This document shows positions 39,713 to 49,073 of a DNA stretch of 64,000 nucleotides, piece after piece. How positions within the stretch are numbered: the first letter of the stretch is position 1; each line of letters begins with the position of its first letter. The notes beneath the pieces are model-generated. The model was not told where the DNA came from and did not search any database. It saw only the letters and a list, made by a program, of their open reading frames with translations. Origin of the DNA: Effrenium voratum (taxonomy: Eukaryota; Sar; Dinophyceae; Suessiales; Symbiodiniaceae); assembly GCA_963377175.1 (NCBI GenBank), contig CAUJNA010002879.1, positions 136,501 to 200,500 on the forward strand, given 5' to 3'. Both the position numbers and the translations under genes were made by a program.

Positions 39713-40177
39713 GCTTGGATTACCGGGAGGGGGGGGTCGTTTTAAACCTTTTTCGCCCATGAAACGTGAGTATCCCTGGGTGGGGGTGATGTTTTAAAGG
39801 GAAATATAGGGAGCCCTGGGTCATTGGGATTACCCAGAGCCGCCAGGTCCCTTGAAAACTAATTGGTCATTTACCGAAAACAGCGGCGACTACCCAAAAC
39901 AAGCGGGCATGACTGCTTTTTTAAAGGGTGATAGAGATCAATGACTGTCAACCTATCCGTGTGTAAAGCCATACATAACTTGAATAGATGACTGTGATTG
40001 TGAGGATTGCTGGTACAAGCGGACATTCGACACGTCAGGTTGGCAAACATACGGTGTCGACAATTAGGCTTTGTGCTAAAACTGGGGTGGGGGGGGGGAG
40101 GTGGTTTGCATTTCCATTTAAACCTCCTCAAGAGTGCCCTCCGACTTGGATACCGGAGGCAAGGTGGATATGGTACT
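39713..40177. other. Non-coding stretch
   Basis: Includes GTTTTAAAGGGAAATATAGGGA at 39.79 kb, shared with 46.2-46.3 kb (an unnamed repeat with CCCATGAAA-GTGAGTATCCC). Nothing coding. Confidence 0.35.
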
Positions 40178-40302
40178 GATGGACAAAATCCATTTCGCAC
40201 CAGTTTGAAACCGTGATTGAAAGCATGTTTTGTTGGTTTTACAGGGGAAACACCATTCCAGGGATTCTGAACGGTGGTGCGAAATGGATGCCGTCCATCC
40301 AC
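40178..40302. mobile_element. Family L TIR element, copy L2
   Basis: GATGGACAAAATCCATTTCGCACC and GGTGGTGCGAAATGGATGCCGTCCATC are inverted ends of about 27 bases. Confidence 0.8.
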
Positions 40303-40506
40303 AGTATGTTGGTATGTTGGTTCCCTGGTCCAAACTGCACGAAGTGTTCCTAGTAACACTTGGCCGCACCTTAGGTCCAGCATTTGGGCCACTGTCTTGT
40401 TGCACTGCTTGGGTGTGAACCAGGAATCAAAACGAGGGCCCAAAAAGGATCACTACTTTGCCTGCTGCCCACAAGCTCCCTCAAAGAGGTTAATTACATG
40501 TCTTTT

Positions 40507-40625
40507 GGTGGCTCCCAGCCATCCCCTTAGCTTTTTAGCCTTTTAGTGTTTAGTGGTAATTAGTTTCCATTTGACCCACTACAAGTTAAACTTTTAGCGG
40601 GGAATCTGAGGGCAGCCCAGGACAA
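40507..40625. repeat. Family J element
   Basis: GGTGGCTCCCAGCCATCCCC, AGCCTTTTAGTGTTTAGTGG and a right end GGGCAGCCCAGG match the 2.24 kb copy. Confidence 0.6.
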
Positions 40626-40944
40626 TGATGATTCAAGTGAGCTTGTGTGTTGGTTTTCCATTCTTAAGTTTCCAGTGGTGGCTCCTTGGTTGGCCAGTTT
40701 AGATTTGTTCACCTGCGCAAGTGGAACCCCTCCAGATTAGGCAGGGTGATGCTCCTTCAAGAGAATTGATCGACTTGACACCACCTTTTTCAGTAGTGGC
40801 CTCTTCAATTTGGATGTTCAAGGTGGCACTGGGCAACTGGCCATAAATCTTTATTCGGGGCCCCGGATCCTTTGTGGACCTCCTTTACATGGATCTATGT
40901 CCAGCAACCGTGCTGGGAGCGGTTGCCATCGCGCAAATCCGGAG

Positions 40945-41035
40945 TCCGCTAGGGCGCTAGGGGAACTGCCGGCGCGCAAGGGAGGCGGTTCAAAAAACCG
41001 ACGTTGCCTCGAACGGATTGATCAAACAAGCTGAC
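40945..41035 (+). CDS. Possible TSP1 exon
   Basis: The frame reads GELPARKGGGSKNRRCLER, loosely like the P-x-x-G-G turn followed by R-x-C. Low support. Confidence 0.25.
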
Positions 41036-41125
41036 GACATCGGTGCAGGTGCTTGAACCCCTGGAGTTCCGTTTTGGCGGGCTGATGTGTAAGGGGCATA
41101 GGGAGCCCTGCAGTGTACCGTCTTT

Positions 41126-41520
41126 TCAGCATACTGCAAGACCATGCGAGGGTTTTGGAACACTGGCCTCTTGAAAAGGCCCACTTAGGTCCGATCGATC
41201 TTTGTTCAAAGAATCTGAACAGGAATTCGCACAAGGATTCACCAAGAATTCACCGGGTCCCATGAAAAAGCTCTGTTCCAAGAGCCCGACATTCCAAGAA
41301 TTCCCCGAGTTGAGAAGCTCCCCGCTTGGCCCAAAAACCGAACACTCGGCGAGCGCTTCGCCCGCGCGCTCCGAGGCAAGGGCGACCTCTCGGAAGGCCA
41401 AGCCTGCGCCCAGTATGCCTGCGAGGAGCGGAGCGAACACCGCGCCGACGGGGCGAGGGGGTGACGGCGCCCAGAGCTTCCTCGGCCCAGAGCTTCTTGG
41501 GCCTTTGGTCAACGGCCGTA
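41126..41520. other. GC-rich open segment of uncertain strand
   Basis: Both strands are open for more than 100 codons. The minus-strand reading has a hydrophobic stretch (VGAVFAPLLAGILGAGLAF), while the plus-strand readings are R/P-rich. No family is recognised; the composition alone could explain it. Confidence 0.25.
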
Positions 41521-41600
41521 AACACCCCGTAAGAAGCCCGTAAAAAGGACGTAAACACCCCGTAAAAAGGCCGTAAAAAACCTCCGTGTTTAAACGGCCT
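41505..41600. repeat. CCGTAAA short-word cluster
   Basis: GGCCGTAAACACCCCGTAA..GGACGTAAACACCCCGTAAAAAGG: seven CGTAA words at 7-15-base spacing, similar in style to the GCGTAAGC and GCGAAAGC clusters. Confidence 0.7.
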
Positions 41601-41739
41601 CCGTAACTCAGGCCTTTGGACTCCCTGGGGGGTTATAGCGGGTCATAGACGGCTGTGAGTTCCCCGGTAACCTCCAAGAACCAACGCGCTTTGTTGCGTA
41701 TGATGTCGACCCTCTACTAAAAAAGGAGGTATTTACCGT

Positions 41740-41960
41740 CCTGGGACCCCATATTGTTGTTTTTTTAGGTCATACGCCTTTGACCGAAAAAAACTGGCCA
41801 TACGTTTTTGTTTTTTTTCAACAACATGTCGAAATGATATGTGGGTCTCATACGGGTGATTTACGCAAATGACCGGAAAAACACACATGGCCATACGAGC
41901 AAATACGACCAAATACGGGAGTTTGATCGGGGAGAAAAAAGCAGCCATACGGGGTGCCAG
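41740..41960. mobile_element. Family B TIR element, copy B4
   Basis: CCTGGGACCCCATATTG to GCCATACGGGGTGCCAG. Flanks CGT/GGT are imperfect. It is inserted in the middle of a family M element, whose left part lies at 41690-41739 and right part at 41985-42030. Confidence 0.75.
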
Positions 41961-42352
41961 GGTGGAAAACAAGGTTTTTCAAAAAAAAAAAACTTGAAAG
42001 AAGCGGGTATTTGGAGTAAGGGGTTTCAATAGGGACCCCCCTCCAAAGGGGTTGGTGGACATGGATCCCCACCTAAATAATGTCCACCAAAGGGTCCCTA
42101 ATCTGCTTTGCCGGTGCCGACATTTGGTGGCTTTGTCAACAACGTTTTCCCTTTCCGGACCCTGATGATGCCTTGTGCCATCTTTTAAATTGGATAGCAG
42201 ACATGGTCCTTTTTGACCAAAAACGACACATAGTGTATGTCTTCCCCAGAATTGTTCTTTCTTTTTTGTTGGGGGGGGTTCCCTTTGTTTTCCACGACCA
42301 GGCAAACAATATCATCACCCCGTTGCGCTGATCAACCGCATCACGCGGCCAG

Positions 42353-42418
42353 GAGAGTGACTGCATGATGGGCGCCTGGGGCGAGTGGGGCTCCTGCTAC
42401 GGCAGTGGCCAAAGGCCG
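42353..42418 (+). CDS. TSP1 exon (WGEW)
   Basis: After GCGGCCAG the frame reads ESDCMMGAWGEWGSCYGSG followed by QRP. DC-x3-A-W-x-E-W-x-x-C-x-x-G-x-G-Q-R is a full TSP1 first half, with glycine in place of the second cysteine. It closely resembles the exon at 1.87 kb (CLWGAWSEWGAC). Confidence 0.7.
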
Positions 42419-42469
42419 TGTTGGGATGGGGAGGGGTCGGTCTAGACACTAGGGTTGGGGAATGGAACT

Positions 42470-42602
42470 GAGCCACAATCAAAACCCGGGTAGATGAAGG
42501 TTAGTAAGGGGCAGTCCCAGCCAGAAATAGTTGCGACCGCCTTCTTAGTTCTTTACATGGTTCTGGGTAGACGATTCTAAAACCGGGTTTTGATTTTGAC
42601 TC
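42470..42602. mobile_element. Family H TIR element, copy H1
   Basis: GAGCCACAATCAAAACCCGG and CCGGGTTTTGATTTTGACTC are inverted ends, with AACT/AACT as a perfect 4-base duplication. Confidence 0.85.
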
Positions 42603-42650
42603 AACTCTTTAAACATGTAGACACCACAATTGTTCAAACAGTCGACACCT

Positions 42651-42937
42651 GTTGGTTTTCTTTAAAGGGGGCCCAGAGATTGGTTGTTGAAACCACCTTT
42701 GCCCAAGCCTGGCAGACATGGATGCGTCCCAAGGTGCTGACCCACAGCGTGATTTCTAGACCATTGTTTGACAGTTGGCAACCCAGCGGACGCTCTGTGC
42801 GTGAAAGATGTTTGTCAGCATTCGATTCGACCCCTGTCAGACTTGAGCGATTGGGTTTGGAAGCCTGGCAGGTAGAGCGAGCGAACAGTTGCTTCACTGC
42901 TGTTCATTTGAAGGTTTCTCAGGAACCAGACACCTGA
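42651..42937 (+). CDS. Unassigned ORF with W-rich segment
   Basis: An open frame downstream of H1 includes AQAWQTWMRPKVLTHSV, DSWQPSGRSVRERCLSAF and RLERLGLEAWQVERAN. Composition looks protein-like, and W-x-x-S-G-R-S-x-R-x-R-C hints at a degenerate TSP1 repeat. The antisense frame is also open, so confidence is limited. Confidence 0.35.
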
Positions 42938-43229
42938 ACACTTCCTGTGGTCGATGCTGAAAACACCACGCTCAGGACTGTTTGTTCAAGTTCACCATAG
43001 CCCCATCCCAGGTCTCCAACATGGAAGTCGGGGCGGGAGAGGGGGGGGGTGACCCCTGGAATTTTATTCACAGTCCCGGAGACTAAAGAATGGGATCACC
43101 CCCCCCCATCTCGTTTTCTGAAGGAAGGATAGATCCCAAGTGCCTTTCAGTAGCCTGAGACATGTGTGGGTGTGTTTCTATGTTGTTTATTGCAGCATGC
43201 AAGTCGGGTTTCATCCATCCCAACCTTGC

Positions 43230-43330
43230 CGGTTCTCAGCAGGGAATGAGGGACTGACCCCTATCAACCATCCCCCATGGTTTCCTTTAAGGGAATCCCC
43301 AGCGCCATTCCCTCATTCCCTTCCGAGCAC
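43230..43330. repeat. Family R element
   Basis: GTTCTCAGCAGGGAATGAGG at the left and CATTCCCTCATTCCCTTCC..GAGCACCAAGC at the right, with the interior CCATGGTTTCCTTTAAGGG. A sister copy is at 43690-43790. Confidence 0.6.
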
Positions 43331-43383
43331 CAAGCTGATGCGAAGTGGGCCTTGTCCATCCCCGGACTCTGAGGGGGGACCCA

Positions 43384-43458
43384 TGTGCCAGGACCCGCTC
43401 GCGGCAAGTGCAACGTCAAGCCTCCAGCGGCGGACAGCTCGGGGCCCCAGAGTTGAAC
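43384..43458 (+). CDS. TSP1 exon (second half)
   Basis: The frame reads CARTRSRQVQRQASSGGQLG. C-x-R-T-R-S-R-x-V-x-x-x-A-S-x-G-G matches the layer arginines, valine and G-G turn of TSP1; the cysteine after GG is missing. Confidence 0.55.
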
Positions 43459-43689
43459 ATGTTGCTTGTGTTGCTTGGTTGTTCCCCTGGAGCTTGGAAG
43501 CACACTTTGGGTCGAACATTGAACCCCAAAAAACCAGTTGAGGCATTGAAGGGTGCTGTTCGGGGGTGGGGGCGTTACATTGTGTTGTGCTTGTGGGCAT
43601 GTTGCTCGCGCTTGGCTTTACAATGTGGGGCTTTTGAGTGAGTGGGTGGCGAAGGCGCCTGCGCTTTTTCTTGCTGCGATAGGTAGGGA

Positions 43690-43790
43690 CTGACCGAGTC
43701 TGGGTGTTGGGAATGAACCTAGGGGTTCCCAGAAAGGAAACCATAGGGGATGGTTATCGGGTCATTCCCTCATTTCCTCCTGAGAACCAG
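43690..43790. repeat. Family R element
   Basis: GGGAATGAACCTAGGGGTTC, AAGGAAACCATAGGGGATGG and CATTTCCTCCTGAGAACCAGC match the copies at 7.8 and 43.2 kb. Confidence 0.6.
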
Positions 43791-44720
43791 CAAGTGTTGA
43801 AATATCCTTGAATAGCAATGTGTGTTGTGACGTGCTTGCTGGAATACTCTTTCCTTGTTGTGTTTGCATCTTGAATGGAAAGTGCATTGAGCGTGTGGTG
43901 TAAACCAGTACTACTATATAATATATCATAGCACTTGCTACCGCAGGTCTAACACATTTGAGCAGTATCATATACTGCGAAGCCTGTGTTCAGCACAGGT
44001 TCCATACATCTTTGGTTAGTATGAAGTGCGGTGTATATCGTTATTTTTTTATGCCTAGCTGTTTTTCGTCTTCGTGCGTCTCGGACATGATGGGCGTATG
44101 TCTGGTCTATATATATATATATAATATATATATACACATATAAATGATAATGACAGTAGCTTGATAAACAAAACGCATAAGTGCAGCAGATATGTGTGTA
44201 GTCCTTATACATGTCCAGTGTTCTCCAGCATATCTAAAATATAGCTTGAAGATTCGTCCAGCGTGAGTTCTGTCACGACCTCCCAGGTCCCCCAAGGCAA
44301 CCAGAGTCGGACGCCATCCCAAGAGGTGGGGCCAAAGGACAAGGATGGCACTGGCAAATGGGAACATCCCGACCTGGAGTCTCCTTCTGAGCCTCAAAAA
44401 GTGGAAGTCATTCCCCCAAAAAAATCCTCAGGTTGGTCATGGGCCCATGTTTATTTCGGGTCATGATTCCAGGCACGGCCAAATCCTGGCGGTTCCGACC
44501 CCCCGAGCGCATCGCGCTTTTGAGATTGTGGCGACTGGTAGAGAAGTCATTACCCCAAAAAATGGTCAGGTTGGTCATGCCTGGAGTCTCCATGACCCTT
44601 TAAAAATGGGTCCATGACCCCATTATTTTGGGTCATGCCCCCATTTTTATTTCGGGCCACGGAGAAATCCGGAGAAGTCACGGACGCTCAAAGCCCGCCG
44701 GCTGGGAGTCCCTGAGCTCA
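43791..44720. other. Stretch with AT repeat, D fragments and weak exon candidates
   Basis: An (AT)n run lies at 44108-44136. Family D fragments occur at 44370-44415 and 44580-44655. Two open GC-rich pieces, 44280-44345 (GNQSRTPSQEV) and 44465-44555 (ARPNPGGSDPP or HGQILAVPTPRAHRAFE), are possible but unconfirmed TSP1 exons. Confidence 0.3.
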
Positions 44721-45354
44721 AAAAGTGGCGCCAAGGCTCCTCAAAGAGGGCGCTTTCGTTAAGCCACAAAGGTTTCCTCTGCAAACACGCTTTTGGGCCA
44801 ACAAAAACACCATGTTTTTAGTGGTAAGCCGCTTTTTTATCGGCTTGTTCCGCTTGATTTGTCAGGTAAGCCGCTATTTCGTGGCAAGGGGTGGTGTTGT
44901 TTTGAGATGGTTTTTTGTGTTTTTGTTTCCCCACCAGAGAGCGCCAAGCTATAGTTTGTTTGGTTTCTTTTGCTTTAAACTTCTGATAAGGGGGGGGAAG
45001 CTACTTTGGTGGACAACCCCTTGATTTCACAAAAAGTTAAAGTCTAACGATCCGTTGCCCAATAGCAGCCAAGCCCGAAATTATTTTGAAAAACCAACAT
45101 GGCCCAAGGGTTTGGAATTTCTTCGGTTCAAGCGTTTTTTGGTTGCGCCGCAAGCTGCTTAGCCGAGGCCATGCGGCGGCCTGGGCAGCCCCGTGCCACT
45201 GGCGGAGACCACGCAGGGGGCCCTTCCGAGGAAGGGCGCGGAGGGAGCCGAGGGTCAGAGTTTGCTTACAAAATAGAGGGCGATTCCTGGTTTAGATGCG
45301 GTTTCTTCCATTTTTAGCAGGGAAACCCATCTATTTTTCCAAAAGGCCACCTAT
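44721..45354. other. Stretch with GC-rich open segment
   Basis: A C-like right end (CAATAGCAGCCAAG) lies at 45060-45075. The segment 45135-45275 is GC-rich and open in two frames (ASCLAEAMRRPGQPRATGG; WAAPCHWRRPRRGPFRGR); it may be an exon but carries no clear motif. Confidence 0.3.
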
Positions 45355-45595
45355 GGTATGGCCATGGGTCAAAATTCCAGAAAAGCCCCCAGCGAACCTC
45401 AGATTCAATCCAACCACTAAAATAGGATGCCTAAAATGGGTGGTGAATTCACCTACCTGGAGTCTCCATGACCCTTTAAAAATGGGTCCATGACCCCATT
45501 ATTTTGGGTAATGACACCATTTTTAAAGGGTCATGGAGTCTCCAGGTACCAACCAAAATGGGATCGATACCAAAATGGTTTTGACAACCACCGCC
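45355..45595. mobile_element. Family E element (inverted) interrupted by D2
   Basis: ATGGCCATGGGTCAAAATTCC to GGTTTTGACAACCACCGCC. It is the reverse-complement relative of the 28.13 kb copy, but its GAATTCACCTACCAACC site is split by a family D element. Confidence 0.75.
45456..45546. mobile_element. Family D TIR element, copy D2 (nested)
   Basis: CCTGGAGTCTCCATGACCC and GGGTCATGGAGTCTCCAGG ends, flanked by TA/TA. The empty site is present in the 28 kb E copy, so boundaries and the 2-base duplication are certain. Confidence 0.9.
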
Positions 45596-46039
45596 AGCGT
45601 AGAGAAGCGGGATTCTGGTTGATTCCTTCCAACCATTCTTGCCCACATACCATAAAGAAAGGTGGGTATTGGGTGTAAGGGGTAGTCCAAACCATAACGT
45701 TTGTTGGTATTTACAGGGGAATTGTCGGAAACCAGGGTTTCTTAGGTGGTTCTAGGGGTTGATTCCTTCCAACCATTCTTTTCAGCCATCATTGTTTTCA
45801 AGAACCGATCGCCATTTCCCCTGGTTTTTGATGGTTTCCTGAAAAGAAGGATCCCGGGAACCGGGAAAGAATGGGGAAGGTACCCCTACAAGAATGGGGA
45901 GGGTGTGGGGTACATGAATTCTGGGGATGAAAAACCATAGACTAGTTCTTGGGGGTAAAATGGAATTCTGGGCGCCTGTTGTGGTGCGAAGCCAAATTTC
46001 CTCATGGGACAGTAGAGTGTAGTTATTCAGTCATTTACA
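45596..46039. other. Non-coding stretch with M fragment
   Basis: GGTGGGTATTGGGTGTAAGGGG at 45660 is a family M right end. GATTCCTTCCAACCATTCTT occurs twice (45622 and 45760). No exon is supported. Confidence 0.4.
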
Positions 46040-46165
46040 TTACCTTCCCCAGAATTAGCTCCCTTTTTGCTTTTTTGCTTTTTTGGTTGGTCCCTTTGTT
46101 TTCCACCTAGGCCAAAAAAAGATCTATGTGTTTTGCTGGGGTCCCATTTTTTCAGCCTAGTATTA
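46040..46165. repeat. Family S element
   Basis: CCTTCCCCAGAATTAGCTCCC, TTTTGGTTGGTCCCTTTG, GGGGTCCCATTTTTTCAGCC match the copies at 26.45 and 51.23 kb. Confidence 0.6.
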
Positions 46166-47230
46166 CCTGGTTCAACCGGTTTTTGGAGGGGGTTTCCCTT
46201 AGAATCACAAAGTTCCCTATATTTCCCTTTTTGGCTGTTTTAAACATCACCGTTTTGGCCCATGAAAGGTGAGTATCCCTTGGTGGGGGGTGATGTTTTA
46301 AGGGGAAATATAGGTTTCCCTGAATCATCTACCACAAAAACGGACCGCGGATTCGATGCTCAGCTCATGGCCACTGGCCCGAAAAACCGGGGCAGGGGTT
46401 CCAACCGAACTTGTCATACATGTGTTTGCCTTCCAAAGGGGCTTGCCCCGCAAAAAGGTTTTGACGAGTTTCTTTTATGGGTTTGTTTTCCCGTTTTTTT
46501 TTTTTTTAATGCCCTCAAAAGGGTGCCTTGAAAAAATAGCCATACCCATGGTGCATGGTTTGCTTAAAGATTAATCTACAAGTCTTCAAAGGTTTTGCTA
46601 CCATCATGGGGTGCTTAGATACCTCCAATTTGAAAGGCAGCAAAAGTTGAACGGGGTTGCTCCGAACCTGACCAAACCAAGAGGATAGAACATAGGGATT
46701 TGGGACCAACTGTTCAACCAACTTTTACAGTGTCACTTTGCATGCAAACCAGGGGGTGAAGGAACGCAGGATGCTACTAGCATGGCTCATTCCGGATGCC
46801 GGCGTGGGGTAAGTGAAGGCCTATGAGTAGCGTGTGTAATTTGATAACGTGTTTTTTCCCATTCTGGGTGTGTCATTTCTGGCGGACCCCCAAAATGGTG
46901 GTTTTCCTGCTGGATTTCCAAAAAACCAACACCAAAAAGGGCACAATTTCGGCAAATGGCTTGACCGCTTTGCCTCGTGGCAAACATGTAACTGTTAGAG
47001 TGGAAGCTTCATGAACGAGGGCTTCCAAGTTTGCCTTGCTGGGAACCCATGAATTAGCGCCCCCCCCTTTCGATGAAGAGGTGTTTTATGCTGGGGATCT
47101 TTCACTTGAGGAAGCAGCAATCATATCATACTGCGGCTGGACGAAATCTTGCACTTTGAAACCGGACCGGTAAAAAAAAGGTTTTGGTTATGACTCGGGT
47201 GTTCTTAGGTGTTGCGAAATGGATTTGGCC
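46166..47230. other. Intron-like stretch
   Basis: 46.2-46.3 kb holds a short inverted repeat (TTCCCTATATTTCCC / GGGAAATATAGG) shared with 39.8 kb. At 46360-46440 a frame reads GPKNRGRGSNRTCHTCVC, a weak TSP1 candidate. The remainder is unassigned. Confidence 0.3.
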
Positions 47231-47330
47231 AGCGAGTTTTGAGCTGCACCTCGCGAGTCTCCGAGTCTCGGATTTGAGGTCCTGCAACGCGGATCGTGTG
47301 GACTGCCAGGTGTCCCTTTGGCCCGGGGCC
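47231..47330 (+). CDS. TSP1 exon (repeat junction)
   Basis: After TTGGCCAG the frame reads LRVSDLRSCNADRVDCQVSL then WPGAQAP. R-S-C-N-x-x-x-V-D-C-x-V-S-x-W is the end of one TSP1 repeat and the start of the next, in the same layout as the exon at 23.5 kb. Confidence 0.65.
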
Positions 47331-47389
47331 CAAGCCCCTCCCATGAGATCAGAGTCCAACCACGGAACCAGGGAATATTTGTTTGGACG

Positions 47390-47755
47390 ATTTCCGGGAG
47401 TTATCAAAGTCAGAAAATGGTTGGCCTGAGGAATATTTTTTCCGGTTTCTGGGGGGTTGTCAAAGTCAGAAAATGGTTGGCTTGGGGAATATTTGTTTTT
47501 CGGTTTCTGGGGGTTATCAAAGTCAGAAAATGGTTGGCTTGGGGAATATTTGTTTTTCGGTTTCTGGGGGTTATCAAAGTCAGAAAATGGTTGGCCTGGG
47601 GAATATGTTTCGGTTTCTGGGGGTTATCAAAGTCAGAAAACGGTTGGTTGTGTCCCTTATGTTTCGGTTTCTGGGGGTTATCAAAGTCAGAAAACGGTTG
47701 GTTGTGTCCCTTTAGCCCACCACTGAACCTGGGGTGACTTTGATCAGAAGAAGGC
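47390..47755. mobile_element. Family U element with internal tandem amplification
   Basis: The outer ends GGAGTTATCAAAGTCAGAAA and GGGGTGACTTTGATCAGAA are inverted. The left end is multiplied into six head-to-tail copies of a 54-62-base unit (TTATCAAAGTCAGAAAATGG, GGGGAATATTTG, TT-CGGTTTCTGGGGG). The 12.1 kb relative has a single copy. Confidence 0.7.
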
Positions 47756-47865
47756 CAGTGAACTCGGGCTTGGGGAAGAGCCACTCAGCGCTAAGCTTCT
47801 GATCCAAGAACGCCGAACCGGAGGAATGTCGACGGCTGACAACCTGGGCATTCCAAGGAGTATAA
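47725..47865 (+). CDS. Possible exon of unassigned protein
   Basis: A 45-codon frame reads FDQKKASELGLGEEPLSAKL and LIQERRTGGMSTADNLG. It is protein-like, with acidic and basic residues and no low complexity, but it has no recognised domain and overlaps the end of the U element. Confidence 0.25.
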
Positions 47866-48049
47866 TTTGTTGCATCTCTTCTCATCTTTGGTGCATTTTG
47901 CCGAGGGCTGTTAGGACTGAACAACTTTTTGCCAACTCATGGGTTTTCCACTAAACCACTAAAAGTTAAACTCTTAGCAGGGGAGCATAAAGCAACCGAG
48001 TCAGGTAGTTTCTGTTTGTGCCTCATCTTGCAACGTAAACGCAAGCGCC

Positions 48050-48190
48050 AATTCCCGGCGCCTAAGCAAGGAAGAACGCCCGAAAATGGCCGCACAACGC
48101 CCGCAAAAAAAGCCGCACAACGCCCGCCAAAAAACGCACAGAAGCACACATCCACGCAAAACACCTAAATCGCCAACACGCCTTAAATCG
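48050..48190. repeat. CGCCCGAAAA / CGCCCGCAAAA short-word cluster
   Basis: AACGCCCG followed by A-rich linkers is repeated about six times, the same pattern of a short GC word plus A-run as the clusters at 15.8, 41.5 and 59.3 kb. Confidence 0.65.
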
Positions 48191-48479
48191 TGAAACGCCC
48201 GGGAAAAAGGTACGCAAAGGAATGTCCAGGCTGCATGAGTTTTTTTTGGGGGCTCGGGTTTTGTGAAGTTCAATGTCAATCTGGACCTGTTAGGGGTGGT
48301 CCGAACCCAACCCTGAGTGGCGAATAGCCACTGTGCCAAGGGCTATAAGACACCTCAAGCGCGGCTGTTTTCGGCTTGAGGGTTTCTCCCTGATCAAAGG
48401 GCAATCTGCCTGTCACAAAATAGGTTGCCTTTTCAGGGACCCGCTGAAAGCTGGCATGTTCTGCCTTGATGGGACGTAG

Positions 48480-48591
48480 CTTGGCTGCTATTGGGTTGGA
48501 TCTTTAGACTTTAACTTTTTGGGAAATCAAGGGGTTTCCCACGAAACCCCCAAAAAGTTAAACTTTTTGCAGGGGGTCAACAGCAACCAAG
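48480..48591. mobile_element. Family C TIR element, copy C2
   Basis: CTTGGCTGCTATTGGGTTGG to GTCAACAGCAACCAAG, with flanks GTAG/GTAA (three of four bases). Confidence 0.8.
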
Positions 48592-49073
48592 GTAAAAGGG
48601 GTCACCATTTTGCCAAAGTTCCCAAGTCCATTTGGAAGCCACACCTGGTTGGGCATGTCTCAGACCGCCAGACCTGTCCACTGAAGCATGAGCCGGCGAT
48701 GCTACAGTAAGGGCCTCAAATCAGGAAATCAGGTGAAACAGTCAACGGACCTGGCGCTGAACGCGAGCCTTCCAAAACAGCTTTTCCCAACACGCTTCCT
48801 GCCCGTCCCCCCCCCGTCAGCCTGGTGAATGCCGCGGTTCCCTTTGAAGCAAAGCTACGTGTTGCTGTCTGTTTGCTATTTGCGATCAGCAGCAGATTTT
48901 CAACCCAGATGGAAACCCCAGAAGGGCCCGAGCAAATACCGAGCGCCTGAGTCCACCAAAAGCCACACGCACATCGGGCACAAAGCACAGGACACCCGGG
49001 TTTAGATGTGTCTTGTGTCCTAGGTTCATGCTTGGCAACTCGAATCCAGCCTGAAGAACCTTCCGAAGGCGCC
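48592..49073. promoter_or_regulatory. 5' flank and leader of Ubl-RCC1-like gene 2
   Basis: The last 75 bases (TTGTGTCCTAGGTTCATGC, AACTCGAATCCAGCCTGAAG, AACCTTCCGAAGGCGCC) align with the leader of gene 1, with small gaps. Upstream 48600-48990 has no recognised element; an open piece at 48690-48770 (RRCYSKGLKSGNQVKQS) is unassigned. No TATA box is visible. Confidence 0.4.

Noticed and set aside
49008..49073. Upstream in-frame extension (22 codons) of Ubl-RCC1-like gene 2
   Set aside because: The extension aligns with the non-coding leader of gene 1; the shared MKVD start is preferred.
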